Positions 42,771 through 52,691 of a stretch of 64,000 bases of DNA are shown piece by piece. Source of the DNA: Flavobacterium sp. CECT 9288 (GTDB taxonomy: Bacteria > Bacteroidota > Bacteroidia > Flavobacteriales > Flavobacteriaceae). Below the pieces are notes generated by a model, which saw only the letters and a list, made by a program, of their open reading frames with translations, was not told the origin of the DNA and did no database searches. Both the position numbers and the translations under genes were made by a program. The stretch lies in NCBI RefSeq assembly GCF_918731615.1, contig NZ_OU957226.1:1302001-1366000 (forward strand), in the 5' to 3' direction. Numbering within the stretch: position 1 is the first letter of the stretch; each line of letters starts with the position of its first letter.

Positions 42771-43082
42771 CTAAATCTTTCTTGGATCGGATGTCCCAAA
42801 CTTTTTTTTTAAAAGTTCACGCCCAATTTCTAATTCGATTTCCTTGTTAGCTAATAATTTGCGTAGAATTCTGTTTTCTTCCTCAGCTTGCTTTAGCTCT
42901 TTACTACTAGTGTCATAAGTTACTTTTAAACCAGCTTCTCCCTGCTTCTCGTGTTTCTTCTTCCAGCTATACAAAGTGCCAGTGCTAACGCTGTATTTAC
43001 GGCACGTTTCAACAACTCCTAATTCTTCTGAAAAGGATAGGATTTCTAGCTTTTCTTCTAAACTCCATTTCTTGTATTTCAT
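42771..43082 (-). CDS. IS3-family transposase OrfA
   Basis: The 103-residue protein has an N-terminal helix-turn-helix for binding the ends (KYKKWSLEEKLEILSFSEE then VVETCRKYSVSTGTLYSWKKKHEKQG) and a leucine-zipper-like coiled coil (LKQAEEENRILRKLLANKEIELEIGRELLKKK). Its last codons overlap the A9 slippery run, after which the zero frame ends in RKI stop. A -1 slip joins it to orfB and gives a 402-residue transposase. Confidence 0.9.
   Translation of the reverse strand: MKYKKWSLEEKLEILSFSEELGVVETCRKYSVSTGTLYSWKKKHEKQGEAGLKVTYDTSSKELKQAEEENRILRKLLANKEIELEIGRELLKKKFGTSDPRKI
42802..42810 (-). other. Probable programmed -1 frameshift site in IS3 transposase
   Basis: On the minus strand the run A9 followed by G (in TTTT-A9-G) lies in orfA. 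Reading in the -1 frame from here (KVWDIRSKKDLVDSIY and on) stays open through orfB without a stop. The whole span 41875-43082 plus one base re-read is exactly divisible by three and encodes 402 residues. Confidence 0.8.
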
Positions 43083-43137
43083 ATATCAAATGTACTATTT
43101 GAAATTTAAAATATCACTCCGAACTATTAAGGGGCTA

Positions 43138-43582
43138 AAATACTCGTGATGCTATCTTTTATGCTGTTTTAAAAAAAAGAGCTCTTTTATACATTTGTGG
43201 TTTTAATAATTTACTTTTTTAATTTGTATTTCACTTTTCAATACATATCATATTGAAATCATTTTTAAAGAAAATTTTCAATTGTAATTGGGTTCTGAAT
43301 GTGATTTCCATAGATAAAAATATCATATCGATGGTAATTTTGTCTGTTTAAGAAAACTAAAATCATATTTTGATATCTTGATGATGGATTTTTTTGTGTT
43401 AATTTAAGTTCTCTCAATAGTTTAAATTAAGGATGCTGTAAAGCCCAAAAAAGCCCAAAAGTATTTTAGAGATACAATTGGGCTTATTTTAATTAAGAGT
43501 TAAATTGATGCTTTGTGAGCATGTTTATGTCATATTTAATCTGAAAAGAGAAACTGTATTTGTAATAGTTTCCCTTTGATAT
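43138..43582. other. Intergenic region with a terminator for the metalloprotease
   Basis: The 445-base AT-rich stretch has no gene that I can support. Near 43452-43487, AAGCCCAA and TTGGGCTT arms around a loop of about 20 bases, with a T-run on the minus strand and a second AAGCCC copy next to them, look like the terminator of the metalloprotease gene that ends at 43583. Confidence 0.5.
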
Positions 43583-46147
43583 TTATTGTTTTGGATTTAA
43601 AGCATCGCTAATACGAGCAATTAAGTCTTGAACATGGTATTTACTTATTTTGTCAGTCATTTTTAAAGATGACATTTTTAATTCGTTTTTAAGAGCATTT
43701 AATTGTCCTCTTGCAATAGATGGTAAATCAGTTTGCGCGAGGTTTACTCTTCTTGAATTAAATCCATAAGTAACTCCCACAGGTACAGATCTTACGGTTG
43801 TTGTCCCTGGTTTTAACAATTCAATCATTTTGTCAACATATATTTTTTGAATATTTCTTCTAAAAATATCTATTGAGCTACTTGTTTTTAATTCAGAGAA
43901 AATGCCCTTGTTTAAGTCAGTTAACAATTCATCTACACTGTAGTTTTCTTTACTTGCAGAAGCGCTTTCCATTAGGCGAACCATACGGTCACCAGTCATT
44001 AAACTAGATAAGGTTGCATCTTGCATAGATTTAACAGCTTCAACGCCACTATCAGGATTGATTTTAGAAAGAACGCTTTGATCTAATAGCCATTTTGGAG
44101 TATTGAATAACTGGTTATTAAGGAATAAAACAGCATCTTTTTGAATGCTTTTAGGAACTACTTGAAATTGATTTCCTGACATGTCATACGTTTTAGGGTT
44201 GTCATAAATACCACCCACGTTTTTAGTTACGTGTCCCATGTATCTTCTGAATTGTCCAGTAAGAGCTCCGTAAAGTTCATCCAATTCAGCGTAGCTTTCA
44301 CCATCTTCTTTAGACCATTCTATTAAATTTGGTAAAATTCTTTTTAAGTTTTTTATACCATATTCTGAAGCTCTCATGGCATTATCTCCAATATCTTCTG
44401 TTTGATATCTTGGGTCATAAGGACTTGATTCAGTTCCAAACCATAAACGATTGTTTTTGTAGGCTTCTTTAGTCATATCGTTCAAAACTGTTTTTTCTTG
44501 TGCTTCAGTTTTGCTGTCTTCAAAATAAGAATAACCCCATTTTATTGCCCATTTATCATAATCACCAATTCTTGGGAACAAATGTTTTACACCATCTTCT
44601 GGTTGAGCAACATAATTAAAACGAGCATAATCCATGATTGATGATGTATGTCCATTTTTTTCTTGGTATGCTGCATCTCTCAATTTTTCTACAGGAGTCG
44701 CTGAGCTAGCTCCCATATTATGACGCAATCCTAAAGTATGACCTACTTCATGTGATGAAACAAATCGGATTAATTCTCCCATTAATTTATCATCAAATTT
44801 TTTAGCTCTAGCAGCTGGATCAACAGCAGCAGTTTGAATTAAATACCAGTTACGCAATAAACTCATGATATTATGGTACCAACCGATGTGGCTTTCTAGA
44901 ATTTCTCCACTTCTAGGATCGTGTACATTTGGTCCATAAGCATTTTGAATGTCGGCAGCAAAATAGCGAAGTACTGAAAAACGAGCATCCTCTAAGCTCA
45001 TTGTCGGGTCATTTTCTGGCCAATATTCTCCACGAATTGCATTTTTCCATCCAGCAGCTTCAAAAGCTACTTGCCAGTCATCAATACCTTGTTTGATAAA
45101 TTTTTTCCATTTTTCAGGAGTTGCAGGATCAATGTAATATACTATAGGTTTTAATGGCTCAATTAATTCACCATTTTTTTGTTTTTGAGCATCTTCTGGA
45201 GATTTAGGCTCCAAACGCCATCTTACTGCAAATACTTTATTCTCTGCTTTTTGTGATTCTTCTTCAAAAACACTGTATTCATTTGCAAAATAACCTACAC
45301 GAGCATCAAAAACTCTTTTACGCATAGGTTTTTTTGGTAACAAAATCATAGACGTATTCATCTCTACCGTAACTACACCTGCATCAAGTGCTGATGGAAG
45401 GTTCACACCAATTTGTGGAGTAGGAGTAAGATTAATTCTAGGTGGTACCGTTGTAAACGTTTTTACAGTTCTAATTTCAGTATTTATTGGAAAACTACTT
45501 ATTTTAGAAATATAAGATCTGTCTTTTTGAAAAGCTTGAATGTTTAACAACTGTTTCTTAATGGGATCAAGTGAAAAAGTTTGTACATCAGCATCAAAAG
45601 TAGTAGTTAAATCAAGTACATATCCTGTAATTTTTCCAGCTTCATCCTTTTTGTAGGCAAGAACGTCAAAGTTCCCAATTATAGGATCAGATGTTGAATT
45701 TTTTACGGCTTGTGCCATTGGTTTATCCTCATCTGGTGACATAATTACGTAGGTAATTGATCGTAAAAGAATGTTGTTGTTCATTCCTTTTTCAAAACGA
45801 ACTACTTGTCTGTTAATTTCTTCACCACCAAAAATTCCTCCACCAGCAGGTGTTTTAGAATATCTTGTGATGGTCATAATTTCGCTACCAAGTAAGCTAT
45901 CCGGAATTTCGAATAAGTACTTATTATCTGTTTTATGAACATCAATTAATCCTTTTTGGGTTACAGCAGTGGAGTCTATAACTTTTTTATAAGGTTTAGG
46001 TTCTTTTTTAGCCTCTGCTGGTTTAGCTGCTGGTTGAGCAACAGCTGTCTTGTCATTTTTTTTCTTTTTTTTGCTTTGAGCAAATGTCTCAGGAGCAGCA
46101 AAAAGTGCGATGCACGCAATAATTAGAGTTAGTTTTTTTTTAAGCAT
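43583..46147 (-). CDS. Secreted zinc-dependent metalloprotease (DUF5117/DUF4953 type)
   Basis: The 854-residue protein has a signal peptide ending PETFAQ (about 24), a Lys/Ala/Pro-rich linker, a DUF5118/DUF5117-like N-terminal part (GLIDVHKTDNKYLFEIPDSLLG, then GGEEINRQVVRFEKG), and a metzincin-like zinc site HEVGHTLGLRHN at about residues 466-477 (three His plus Glu). These large secreted peptidases are widespread in Bacteroidota and their targets are unknown. No C-terminal T9SS sorting domain is visible, so the location is periplasmic or outer-membrane associated by an unknown route. Confidence 0.9.
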   Translation of the reverse strand: MLKKKLTLIIACIALFAAPETFAQSKKKKKNDKTAVAQPAAKPAEAKKEPKPYKKVIDSTAVTQKGLIDVHKTDNKYLFEIPDSLLGSEIMTITRYSKTPAGGGIFGGEEINRQVVRFEKGMNNNILLRSITYVIMSPDEDKPMAQAVKNSTSDPIIGNFDVLAYKKDEAGKITGYVLDLTTTFDADVQTFSLDPIKKQLLNIQAFQKDRSYISKISSFPINTEIRTVKTFTTVPPRINLTPTPQIGVNLPSALDAGVVTVEMNTSMILLPKKPMRKRVFDARVGYFANEYSVFEEESQKAENKVFAVRWRLEPKSPEDAQKQKNGELIEPLKPIVYYIDPATPEKWKKFIKQGIDDWQVAFEAAGWKNAIRGEYWPENDPTMSLEDARFSVLRYFAADIQNAYGPNVHDPRSGEILESHIGWYHNIMSLLRNWYLIQTAAVDPAARAKKFDDKLMGELIRFVSSHEVGHTLGLRHNMGASSATPVEKLRDAAYQEKNGHTSSIMDYARFNYVAQPEDGVKHLFPRIGDYDKWAIKWGYSYFEDSKTEAQEKTVLNDMTKEAYKNNRLWFGTESSPYDPRYQTEDIGDNAMRASEYGIKNLKRILPNLIEWSKEDGESYAELDELYGALTGQFRRYMGHVTKNVGGIYDNPKTYDMSGNQFQVVPKSIQKDAVLFLNNQLFNTPKWLLDQSVLSKINPDSGVEAVKSMQDATLSSLMTGDRMVRLMESASASKENYSVDELLTDLNKGIFSELKTSSSIDIFRRNIQKIYVDKMIELLKPGTTTVRSVPVGVTYGFNSRRVNLAQTDLPSIARGQLNALKNELKMSSLKMTDKISKYHVQDLIARISDALNPKQ

Positions 46148-46455
46148 GTAATTCTACACATTATAGTTAATAATTAGTTTTGTGTAAATAAATAGAGTGC
46201 ATTCGTATTTATTCATCTTTAATTATCAAATCTATTGATATATTTTTAATATTGAACTTTTAATATTTTCATTTTATAATAATTAACATAAATTAACATT
46301 CGTTTTATTTTTCTCTTTTGAACTTTTTCGTGCTACTTTTTTTAAATAAGCCTTTTAATTCTCACTACTTTTGTTTTGAGTTCCATCAGTAGGAATTTTA
46401 GTGTCACAAATATGAGATTTTCGATAGTATTACAAAAAAAGGTTACACGGATATA
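46148..46455. other. Divergent intergenic region, metalloprotease / corA
   Basis: The 308-base AT-rich spacer has no gene. A TACTTTTG box at 46366-46373 matches the -7 consensus on the plus strand and could belong to corA, but no TTTG is found at the right distance upstream. No promoter could be placed for the metalloprotease. Confidence 0.4.
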
Positions 46456-47526
46456 ATGAGAAAAATAAAATATAAAAAAGGCAGGAAATTATTGCCTTAT
46501 AATCTTGAATACACAGGAATCCACAAAGAAATGCAGTCAGAAATGCAATTGTTTGTTTATAATGATATTGATTTTACAGAGTACACTGATTTTAAAGTAG
46601 AAGAATTAAATCAGTTAATTGATTTTTCTAAAATAAACTGGCTCAATATTCATGGACTTAATAACGTAGATTGGTTGCAAGCCATTGGAAAGAATTTTGG
46701 AATTAATAATTTTATTTTATCCGATGTTTTAAACACGATACGAAGAACAAAATTTGAAGAATCACATGATTTTTTATTTTTCAACATTAAATCGCTTTTA
46801 CCTCTCGAAAATTCAGAGAACATTAGTATTGAACAAATTAGTTTTTTGTTAAAAGATGGAATTCTAATTTCGTTTCAGGAAAAAAGAAGTGATTTTTTTT
46901 CACACATTAGAGAAAGAATTAGAACCCATTCAGGACTTGTTCGCGTAAAAGGTCCTGATTACTTATTGTATATATTGCTAGATGCAATTATAGAGAATTT
47001 TTACATTACGCTAGAAAGCGAGGAGGATAAAGTAGAAGAACTTATAAATTTAACCAAAGAAAATCCCGATCCAATAATTTTAGAGCGAATAGAGAAACAT
47101 CGTGACAATTTGAATGTCTTAAAACGCGCTATTATTCCGCTCAGAGACTCTCTGTACGATATTAAAAGCATAAAAGATGATTCTATTTTTAATGTAGTTG
47201 AGACAGATACTTTTAGTTTTTTTGCTCGATTGCATCAAAAGTGTTTAGAACTTTTAGAGCAAATAGATTCGGATATGGATTCATTGGAGAGTGCTTCTAA
47301 TTTCTTTTTTTCTGCTCAAACGCATAAGATGAACGAAATCATGAAAACACTTACGATCGTCTCTGCTATATTCATTCCGCTTACTTTTATTGTAGGTGTC
47401 TACGGTATGAATTTTGAAAACCTGCCAGAATTGAAATTTAAATATGGATATCATACCGTAATGGGTTTCATGTTTTTAATAGTAATTGGAATGATTATTT
47501 ATTTTAAAAAAAGACGTTGGTTTTAA
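46456..47526 (+). CDS. corA: CorA-family magnesium/cobalt channel
   Basis: The 356-residue protein is a pentameric Mg2+ channel of the inner membrane. The large cytoplasmic N-terminal domain ends in long helices (EEDKVEELINLTKENP, HRDNLNVLKRAIIPLRDSLYDI), followed by two C-terminal transmembrane helices with the selectivity motif YGMNFENLPE (about 316-325) and a basic tail KKRRWF. The gene lies 51 bases before the pta start, with no terminator seen, so weak cotranscription with pta is possible. Confidence 0.93.
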   Translation: MRKIKYKKGRKLLPYNLEYTGIHKEMQSEMQLFVYNDIDFTEYTDFKVEELNQLIDFSKINWLNIHGLNNVDWLQAIGKNFGINNFILSDVLNTIRRTKFEESHDFLFFNIKSLLPLENSENISIEQISFLLKDGILISFQEKRSDFFSHIRERIRTHSGLVRVKGPDYLLYILLDAIIENFYITLESEEDKVEELINLTKENPDPIILERIEKHRDNLNVLKRAIIPLRDSLYDIKSIKDDSIFNVVETDTFSFFARLHQKCLELLEQIDSDMDSLESASNFFFSAQTHKMNEIMKTLTIVSAIFIPLTFIVGVYGMNFENLPELKFKYGYHTVMGFMFLIVIGMIIYFKKRRWF

Positions 47527-47577
47527 TACTGTTTAATAACTTTAGTTTTCCTTTTGATAATTAAAAAAATAATAAAA

Positions 47578-49671
47578 ATGAACAAAGCCATATACATCGC
47601 TACGAGTGAGCAAAACAGCGGGAAATCTATTGTTACTCTTGGACTTATGAGCATGCTTATAGGGAAAACAGCAAAAGTTGGTTATTTTAGACCTATTATT
47701 GAGGATATTGAAGAGGGTGGCTTTGACAATCATATTGAAACCGTATTAGGTCATTTTGGTCTCGATATCGCTTTTGAAGATGCTTTTGCTATTACCAAAA
47801 GCAAATTAATCAAGAAAAAAAATAAAGGAAAAATTGGGGAGGTCCTAGATTTAATTATCGAAAAATATAAAAAACTAGAAGAACGTTTTGATTTTATTTT
47901 AGTAGAAGGAACGGGGTTTAGTGGTGAAGGAACCGTTATTGAGCTTGATATGAATGTGCTGATTGCTAAAAATCTTGGAATTCCTACCATCATTGTAGGA
48001 TCTGGAGTAGGGAAAACTCTCGAAGAATTATTAGACAGTTTATATCTAGCCTATGATTCTTTCAAGGTGAAAGACGTAGAAGTTCTTGCCGTAATTGCAA
48101 ATAAAGTACAACCTGAAAACATAACATTAGTTACCAATGGATTATTAAAAACCTTGCCAGGTACTGTGATGGTGAGTAGTATTTCTATGATTCATCATTT
48201 AAATAATCCTACGGTGCAAGAAATTGTCAAAGAGCTGGGTGCAAAAGTACTTTTTGGAGAGGCTCACTTGAACAATCAAACAGGAAACTTTAGTGTAGGA
48301 GCTATGCAATTGAGGAATTATTTATTACATCTCAAAGAAAACAGTCTTGTTATTACTCCAGGAGACAGAGCCGATATAATCCTAGGGGCTTTACAAGCCA
48401 ATGAATCGGTCAACTATCCTACAATCTCCGGTATTGTATTAACTGGAAACATTCTGCCAGAAATAAGTATTTTAAAGTTAATTGAAGGACTCTCAACCGT
48501 AGTGCCGATCATTGCCGTAGAAGAAGGAACGTATTATATTACGAATAAAATAGGCGGTATCAAATCTAAAATTTACGCCAACAACAAACAGAAAATTGAA
48601 ATCTCGATTGCTACTTTCGAGAAGTATATGGATGTTGATACGTTATCCGAGAAACTAATAACGTTTGAAGCTGATGGAATGACTCCTAAAATGTTTCAGT
48701 ATAACTTGGTAAAAAGAGCCAGACAACATCGCAAACATATTGTATTGCCCGAAGGCAATGATGATCGAATCTTGGCTGCAGCGTCCCGCTTACTAGAAAT
48801 GGATGTAGTTGATATTTCTATCATTGGAAACAAAAAACAAATAGAAAATAAAATTATTGAGTTGGGTCTAAATTTCGATTTTTCGAAAATTAAAATAATT
48901 AATCCCATTGAATCAGAATATTACGACGATTATGTGAATACCTATTTTGAGTTGCGAAAAGCCAAAAATGTGACCTTAGGAATGGCTAAAGATTTGATGG
49001 AAGATGTTTCGTATTTTGGCACCATGATGGTGTACAAAGGTCACGCTGACGGAATGGTTTCTGGAGCTGCACATACTACACAACATACTATTTTGCCAGC
49101 CTTACAGTTTATTAAAACAAAACCCAATTCATCAGTAGTTTCCTCAGTATTTTTTATGTGTTTGGAGGATCGCGTCTCCGTTTTTGGGGATTGTGCGATC
49201 AACCCGAATCCTACTGCAGAACAACTCGCTGAAATAGCCATTTCATCTGCCGATTCGAGTTTGGCTTTTGGAATTGAACCCAAAATTGCCATGCTTTCTT
49301 ATTCTTCTGGATCTTCTGGGAAAGGGGATGAAGTAGATAAGGTTCGAGCCGCTACCGAAATTGTTCGCCAAAAACGTCCTGATTTAAAAATTGAAGGTCC
49401 CATTCAATATGATGCCGCTGTGGATATGACCGTTGGGAAAAGTAAATTGCCCAATTCTGAAGTGGCAGGTCAAGCCAGTGTACTCATTTTTCCTGATTTA
49501 AATACAGGAAATAACACGTATAAAGCAGTTCAAAGAGAAACAGGTGCGTTAGCCATTGGTCCGATGTTACAAGGATTGAATAAACCGGTAAATGATTTAA
49601 GTAGGGGTTGTACCATTGATGATATCATAAATACAGTTGTAATTACAGCAATTCAAGCTCAAGGATTGTAG
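47578..49671 (+). CDS. pta: Phosphate acetyltransferase
   Basis: Pta interconverts acetyl-CoA and acetyl phosphate, and with AckA makes acetate and ATP or activates acetate. The 697-residue enzyme is the long form: an N-terminal P-loop domain (IATSEQNSGKSIVTLG), a middle DRTGG domain (PGDRADIILGALQANES and following), and the C-terminal PTA_PTB domain from RQHRKHIVLPEGNDDRIL to the end, with DGMVSGAAHTT and YSSGSSGKG. The ATG at 47578 (MNKAIYIATSEQ) fits the P-loop domain better than the in-frame ATG at 47554, which adds IIKKIIK. Confidence 0.95.
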   Translation: MNKAIYIATSEQNSGKSIVTLGLMSMLIGKTAKVGYFRPIIEDIEEGGFDNHIETVLGHFGLDIAFEDAFAITKSKLIKKKNKGKIGEVLDLIIEKYKKLEERFDFILVEGTGFSGEGTVIELDMNVLIAKNLGIPTIIVGSGVGKTLEELLDSLYLAYDSFKVKDVEVLAVIANKVQPENITLVTNGLLKTLPGTVMVSSISMIHHLNNPTVQEIVKELGAKVLFGEAHLNNQTGNFSVGAMQLRNYLLHLKENSLVITPGDRADIILGALQANESVNYPTISGIVLTGNILPEISILKLIEGLSTVVPIIAVEEGTYYITNKIGGIKSKIYANNKQKIEISIATFEKYMDVDTLSEKLITFEADGMTPKMFQYNLVKRARQHRKHIVLPEGNDDRILAAASRLLEMDVVDISIIGNKKQIENKIIELGLNFDFSKIKIINPIESEYYDDYVNTYFELRKAKNVTLGMAKDLMEDVSYFGTMMVYKGHADGMVSGAAHTTQHTILPALQFIKTKPNSSVVSSVFFMCLEDRVSVFGDCAINPNPTAEQLAEIAISSADSSLAFGIEPKIAMLSYSSGSSGKGDEVDKVRAATEIVRQKRPDLKIEGPIQYDAAVDMTVGKSKLPNSEVAGQASVLIFPDLNTGNNTYKAVQRETGALAIGPMLQGLNKPVNDLSRGCTIDDIINTVVITAIQAQGL

Positions 49672-49691
49672 TTTTAATTTAAAGATTGAAG

Positions 49692-49747
49692 TATTAAAAG
49701 ATTAAAAAATTAATCAGATAATATTTCAATTTTTTAATCTTTTAATA
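49692..49747. repeat. Perfect 20-bp inverted repeat between pta and ackA
   Basis: TATTAAAAGATTAAAAAATT (49692-49711) and its exact reverse complement (49728-49747) enclose a 16-base loop. The second arm ends 8 bases before the ackA start codon. It could fold in the mRNA and sequester or position the ackA ribosome entry, or be a leftover of a palindromic repeat. Being almost only A and T, it is not a strong terminator. Confidence 0.7.
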
Positions 49748-49755
49748 AAATTTAA

Positions 49756-50955
49756 ATGAAAACAGTTATCATAAACTCAGGAAGTTCCTCTATAAAATAC
49801 CAAATGATTAACATGCCAGCAAACGAGGTTATTTGCTCAGGGATGATTGATAGAATAGGCCTAGAAAGTTCCAATTTAACATACGTAACCAGTACCACTA
49901 AATTAGAAGAGACACTTTCAATTCCCAATCATAAAGTCGGCTTAGAGAAAATTGCTCAGCTCCTAATGAATCCTACTATTGGTGTTATTCAAAGTACTGA
50001 TGAGGTTAAAGCGGTAGGACATCGTGTGGTGCATGGTGGTAATGATTTTTCAAATACAGTACTTATTAATGATGCTGTCAAAGATAAAATAAGACAATTA
50101 TTTGAGTTGGCTCCTTTACACAATCCTGCTAATCTTGAAGGAATAATTGTTGCCGAAGAAATTTTTACAGCAGCACAACAAGTAGCTGTTTTTGACACGG
50201 CTTTTCATCAAAGTATTCCCGTAGTGGCGCATCAATATGCAATTCCAAAGTATCTTTTGACCGAGAATAAAATTAGGGTATACGGTTTTCACGGCACGAG
50301 TCACAAATATGTTTCAGAGAACGCCATTCAATATTTAAAACAAAATTCGGTTTCCTCTAGCTCTAAAATTATAACCATTCATTTAGGTAATGGATGTAGC
50401 ATGACGGCAATAAAAGACGGAAAAAGTATGGATCACACACTGGGTTTTGGTCCCATGAACGGCTTGATTATGGGTACCCGAAGTGGAGATGTGGATCAAT
50501 CCGTGATTTTTTACTTGGTGAACACTTTAGGATATTCATTAGATGCTGTAAATACCATGCTACAAAAACAAAGTGGTATGTTAGGTCTTACGGGTTACAG
50601 TGATTTAAGGGATATTGAAGCCAATGCTGAAAACGGAAATGTTGATTGCCAATTGGCTTTGTCCATGAATGCCTACCGTATCAAGAAATACATAGGTTCT
50701 TATGCAGCGGTTTTAAACGGATTAGATGCTATTGTGTTTACCGCTGGAATAGGTGAAAATTCTTCATACATCCGCAAGTTAGTGTGTACGGATATGGAAT
50801 ATTTTGGTATCGCTTTGGATGCATCCAAAAATGAAATTCGATCCAAAGAAATTCGAGAAATTAATACCGATGATTCACCAACAAAAATTTTAGTGGTTCC
50901 CACAAATGAAGAGGTAGAAATTGCCAAACAAGTATTTGAATTGCTGACTAGTTAG
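49756..50955 (+). CDS. ackA: Acetate kinase
   Basis: AckA interconverts acetyl phosphate plus ADP and acetate plus ATP. The 399-residue protein belongs to the ASKHA superfamily, with INSGSSSIKYQM (6-17), VGHRVVHGGNDF, FDTAFHQSIP, YGFHGTSHKYVS, HLGNGCSMTAIKDGKSMDHTLGFGPMNGLIMGTRSGDVD and VFTAGIGENS. It follows pta by 84 bases across a perfect inverted repeat. Confidence 0.97.
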   Translation: MKTVIINSGSSSIKYQMINMPANEVICSGMIDRIGLESSNLTYVTSTTKLEETLSIPNHKVGLEKIAQLLMNPTIGVIQSTDEVKAVGHRVVHGGNDFSNTVLINDAVKDKIRQLFELAPLHNPANLEGIIVAEEIFTAAQQVAVFDTAFHQSIPVVAHQYAIPKYLLTENKIRVYGFHGTSHKYVSENAIQYLKQNSVSSSSKIITIHLGNGCSMTAIKDGKSMDHTLGFGPMNGLIMGTRSGDVDQSVIFYLVNTLGYSLDAVNTMLQKQSGMLGLTGYSDLRDIEANAENGNVDCQLALSMNAYRIKKYIGSYAAVLNGLDAIVFTAGIGENSSYIRKLVCTDMEYFGIALDASKNEIRSKEIREINTDDSPTKILVVPTNEEVEIAKQVFELLTS

Positions 50956-51013
50956 ATATTGAGTTTTTAAGTTACCAATCCTAAACAGTATACAAATTAA
51001 TGACTCAAAATAA

Positions 51014-52528
51014 TTGATGAAATATTTAATAGTTATTGCAGCTTTTTTTCTAATAAATAATAGCGTGTTTGCTCAAAAATCTTACGAAGATAAAATAGGC
51101 TATTCGAAATTGAAATCGGATTTAGATTTTTTTTGTAACATTCGTAATAAAGCAAATTCGGGTTTATACAAGTACAGAACTGTAAATCAAATTGATAGTA
51201 TAGAAAAAAAAGCTTATTCAAAGCTTTCTGATCAAACCACCTTAAGAGAGTTTTTTAATATCATAAGTGAATTAGCAGATTATGAAGGGAGCGTCCACAA
51301 TGATGTTTCGTTTTCAGAAAAAATCGTAAAACAAATAGTAGTAGACTCTGTATATTTTCCAGTTCCTATAAAAGTATTAAATGGGAAAATAGTTGTAAAT
51401 AGTACAGAAAGTAGTATACCACTAGGAGCGGAAATAGTTTCTATAAACGGAATAAAAGCTCTAGAAATATTGAAATTGAATTCTATTTATTATACAACAG
51501 ATGGTTACAGTAATGTAGCTAAAACATTTGCTCAAGATGGTGGTTTTTCAGCTTATTTATTTTTTTCGTTAGGTAAAAAGTTGGAATATAAAGTGCTTTA
51601 CCAGATGAATTCTATTGCTGGAATTAAAGAAGCTGTAATTAAACCAGTAACCCGTAAAGTATTTTCAGAGCATTATAAAAAGAGACATTCCATAATTTTA
51701 GATAGTATTTATACCAGTAAAACGCAACTTCCATACAGTTTTGAAATTATAAATCAAAACACTGTCAAACTGAATATACGCTCATTTGCAATAGGGGATA
51801 ACTCAAAAGATCTTAAACATTTGCAATTTGTAAAATTTTTAGATAGTTGCTTTAATACTATGAAGAGTAATGTAAATATCAAAAATTTAATTGTTGATGT
51901 GAGAAATAATGGAGGTGGAAGTGATCCTAACGATGTAGTTGCATTTTCTTATTTAGCCAAAAATCCTTTTAAAGAAAACACAAAGGCATTTTCTAATTTC
52001 GTAAGAATTCCAAGTTGGAAAAATGTTGACTATCAAGCGTTCTTCTTGAAACGAATTATTGCAAAATGGATTTATCAAAAAGAATTAAGAGAAGAATTTT
52101 CTGTAGCAAAAGATAATGTTTTTTATCAAGGAATTTGTAATGATAATACTTTTAGAGATCCGAACAAAAACGCTTTTAATGGTCAGATATATTTATTGGT
52201 CAATCCAAAAGTAGCATCTGCAGCGAGTTTATTTGCCTCTTTAGTTGCAGGAAATACCAATGCGATTGTTATCGGACAAGAAACAAGTGGTGGTTATTAC
52301 GGACACAATGGACACACGCCGATCACATATATTTTACCAAATAGTAAAATTAAATATGGGTTTTCAATTGTTAATTTAACCCAAGACGTTCAAGCGAAAG
52401 AAAAGCAACCTTTTGGCAGAGGTGTAATTCCTGATTATAATATCGAGCAAACGTATGTTGATTTTTTAAACAATACAGATACTCAAATGGAATTTTTGTT
52501 AAAATTGATTAATGCGGAAAACAAGTAA
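51014..52528 (+). CDS. S41 family (C-terminal-processing type) peptidase
   Basis: The 504-residue exported protein (signal peptide ending NNSVFAQ) has the S41 fold. A PDZ-like region is at about 110-160 (IPLGAEIVSINGIKALEIL). Then come LIVDVRNNGGGSDPNDVV (about 295) and the catalytic-region YLLVNPKVASAASLFASLVAGNTNAIVIGQETSGGYYGHNG (about 394-435), with the nucleophile Ser in VASAAS and the lysine not obvious. Its substrate is unknown. It is encoded alone. It resembles the tail-specific protease-like enzymes found in Bacteroidota. Confidence 0.85.
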   Translation: MMKYLIVIAAFFLINNSVFAQKSYEDKIGYSKLKSDLDFFCNIRNKANSGLYKYRTVNQIDSIEKKAYSKLSDQTTLREFFNIISELADYEGSVHNDVSFSEKIVKQIVVDSVYFPVPIKVLNGKIVVNSTESSIPLGAEIVSINGIKALEILKLNSIYYTTDGYSNVAKTFAQDGGFSAYLFFSLGKKLEYKVLYQMNSIAGIKEAVIKPVTRKVFSEHYKKRHSIILDSIYTSKTQLPYSFEIINQNTVKLNIRSFAIGDNSKDLKHLQFVKFLDSCFNTMKSNVNIKNLIVDVRNNGGGSDPNDVVAFSYLAKNPFKENTKAFSNFVRIPSWKNVDYQAFFLKRIIAKWIYQKELREEFSVAKDNVFYQGICNDNTFRDPNKNAFNGQIYLLVNPKVASAASLFASLVAGNTNAIVIGQETSGGYYGHNGHTPITYILPNSKIKYGFSIVNLTQDVQAKEKQPFGRGVIPDYNIEQTYVDFLNNTDTQMEFLLKLINAENK

Positions 52529-52691
52529 ATTTGACAAGATGATTTAAAAAGATACCTTTTTTAATGAGGTGATATCAAAATCTCCAATGATTTAAAATAC
52601 TTTAATTTTTTTTCCAAATATTTATCACTAAAATACATATGTTTTAAGACTAACAATAAACAGTAGAGCAACCAACTAATCCGTTATTTCA

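Larger units (their letters stand above)
41827..43137 (-). mobile_element. IS3-family insertion sequence, apparently intact
   Basis: The element carries orfA and orfB on the minus strand with a frameshift window between them. The left end (from about 41827) and the inverted right end (to about 43137) align over about 40 bases: TTTTGACCCCT against TTTTAGCCCCT, then GAGT, and TCTAAATTTC against TTTAAATTTC. These are imperfect terminal inverted repeats of the usual IS3 kind (TG..CA ends are seen on the left, TA on the right). No matching 3-5 bp target duplication is seen at these boundaries, so they may be off by a few bases or the copy may be old. Confidence 0.85.

Noticed and set aside
41821..43145. 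Target-site duplication of the IS3 element
   Set aside because: The bases just outside the proposed ends do not match as direct repeats under any of the small boundary shifts I tried.
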